This document shows positions 61,664-62,401 of a stretch of 62,401 bases of DNA, piece by piece. The stretch spans positions 1 to 62,401 of the forward strand of contig JAHJKP010000036.1 of assembly GCA_018821985.1 (NCBI GenBank), in the 5' to 3' direction. The position numbers and the translations under genes were made by a program. The DNA comes from Pseudomonadota bacterium (GTDB lineage Bacteria; Desulfobacterota; Desulfobulbia; Desulfobulbales; Desulfocapsaceae). A model generated the notes under the pieces. That model had not been told where the DNA came from. It saw only the letters and a list, made by a program, of their open reading frames with translations, and searched no databases. The number at the start of each line of letters is the position of its first letter. Within the stretch, counting starts at the first letter, position 1.

Positions 61664-62190
61664 CTACTCCTGATATTCATCTGTTTGGATTTGGCGTTTG
61701 GCGATCTCTTCGATCAATACGGTCGCAACGAACCTTTGGAAAGGGTGAAATGGAGCTCGTACCACGCCTCATGCTCCTTGTACTTCCCTTCCACCTCTTC
61801 GGGGAAAATCCAGCCGTAGCGGCGGGCGGCGTCGATGCCGCTCGTGATGATGTCGTAGTTTTTTTCGATCTCGCCGGCGAGCCCTTCGGCCAGGGTGGCA
61901 CGTTTGCCGCTGAGCAGACCGCTGACCGAAATATCACGGGAGCGGAAGGTGACAGGTGATAAGAATTCGCTTTCCAGTGGAAAGGTACAGCCGACAAAAA
62001 CAGGCATTTCCTCCTCCCAACCGGTACGGAATGGTACGGAATATACCCTGGATTGTTCCCTGAGGACGACCTTTAATCCCCTCCCACCGACAACACTCTC
62101 GGCAGCAAAAACCCAAAAGTCATAACCCACTCCAATTCCAGCCAAAATCAGTAAAAAAAGCCTACAATACAACCACCAATACAGCAACAT
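61664..62190 (-). pseudogene. Frameshifted small membrane-anchored protein upstream of psd
   Basis: From ATG 62190 a frame encodes 158 residues with an N-terminal helix (about 6-24) and a soluble part (VFVGCTFPLESEFLSPVTFR, ITSGIDAARRYGWIFPEEVE). After HFTLSK the frame shifts: another frame continues FVATVLIEEIAKRQIQTDEY and stops at 61664, just before the psd ribosome site. The continuation looks like true coding sequence, so a 1-bp change near 61725-61745, or a sequencing error, broke the gene. The family is not identified. Confidence 0.65.
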
Positions 62191-62277
62191 CGAAATAGAA
62201 ATATCAGAAGGGAGCCAGTGGCAAGGTTAAGCATTTGAGAAGAACTGCAACTTTAGCATCTTCCTGAGTATACGTAA
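62155..62277 (-). repeat. Dispersed upstream repeat, copy 4
   Basis: Read on the minus strand it starts GTTACGTATACTCAGGAA and continues with AACCTTGCCACTGGCTCCCT and CTTCTGATATTTCTATTTC, as in copy 3. It lies directly upstream of the leftward gene starting at 62190 and overlaps its first codons. Confidence 0.75.
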
Positions 62278-62401
62278 CAAAACCTGTTTTTTCTTATTAA
62301 ATTAGTCTGTTGTATTTTCTTTATTTTCGCTGTTTTTTGTTCTCCAAGTCAAGGTATTTCCACCAAAGAGAGTGGAGCCAGGGACCGGTTCTGAGAATGG
62401 G
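62261..62401. repeat. Right terminal inverted repeat (141 bp)
   Basis: Exact reverse complement of bases 1-141; see the left repeat for interpretation. Confidence 0.95.

Overview
The window looks like most or all of a mosaic plasmid from an anaerobic sulfur-cycling bacterium, probably a Desulfobulbales-type sulfate reducer or sulfur disproportionator. That placement is inferred from multihaem cytochromes, a DsrE-like protein, an Hmc-like FeS/NrfD pair, an 'orange protein'-type ATPase trio and many PAS kinases. The plasmid call rests on a TrfA-type replication initiator at 50398-51327, followed directly by about a dozen iterons (51319-51663), inside a type-F conjugation gene cluster. No rRNA, tRNA or CRISPR array was seen. 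The two ends are a perfect 141-bp inverted repeat, which may be a linear-replicon terminus or an assembly-graph effect.

Layout. 1-9.3 kb: pentahaem cytochrome, IS3 remnant, DsrE-like protein, flavodoxin, a diguanylate cyclase/HD-GYP pair, a pyridoxamine-oxidase-like protein and a half-permease pair. A dispersed ~120-240 bp repeat lies upstream of three genes here and of one gene at the far right end, each time in the gene's own orientation. 9.3-14.1 kb: two large convergent sensor kinases. 14.2-14.8 kb: debris of a Fis-type regulator and an IS30 transposase.

14.9-33.4 kb is the most distinctive block. A -24/-12 (sigma-54) promoter drives a catalytically dead IS1595/ISXO2-like protein, FtsH, a pentahaem cytochrome, a Tat-exported four-cluster ferredoxin and an NrfD-type membrane subunit. 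A degenerate membrane kinase follows. Then comes a duplicated cassette of tiny membrane proteins, each copy with its own sigma-54 promoter, then a GAF/PAS kinase, a PAS-only membrane protein and a sigma-54 response regulator. An ORP-like trio (NifX-like protein plus two ferredoxin-containing MinD ATPases) converges on the regulator. Shared ACCACAC/GTGTGGT half-sites lie near these promoters. I infer one regulon coupling membrane electron transfer to membrane proteolysis.

33.5-38.7 kb: a stabilisation/toxin island with Fic, HipBA-like and HigBA-like genes (the toxin has a stop at codon 3) plus gene fragments. 38.8-40.7 kb: a divergent CI/Cro-like repressor pair, a sigma-like factor and an unknown protein, probably controlling transfer. 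40.7-58.1 kb: OmpA-like protein, then TraA, L, E, K, B, V, C, W, U, TrbC, [wHTH, TrfA, oriV], TrbI, S26 peptidase, TraF, TraH, TraG. TraN, a relaxase and a coupling protein are not in the window. 58.1-62.4 kb: a 54-codon convergent gene, an HU gene between ~47-bp inverted repeats, a radical SAM gene with an apparent AUA start, an IS91-like fragment, and a Campylobacterota-like psd with a frameshifted partner, suggesting transfer between phyla.
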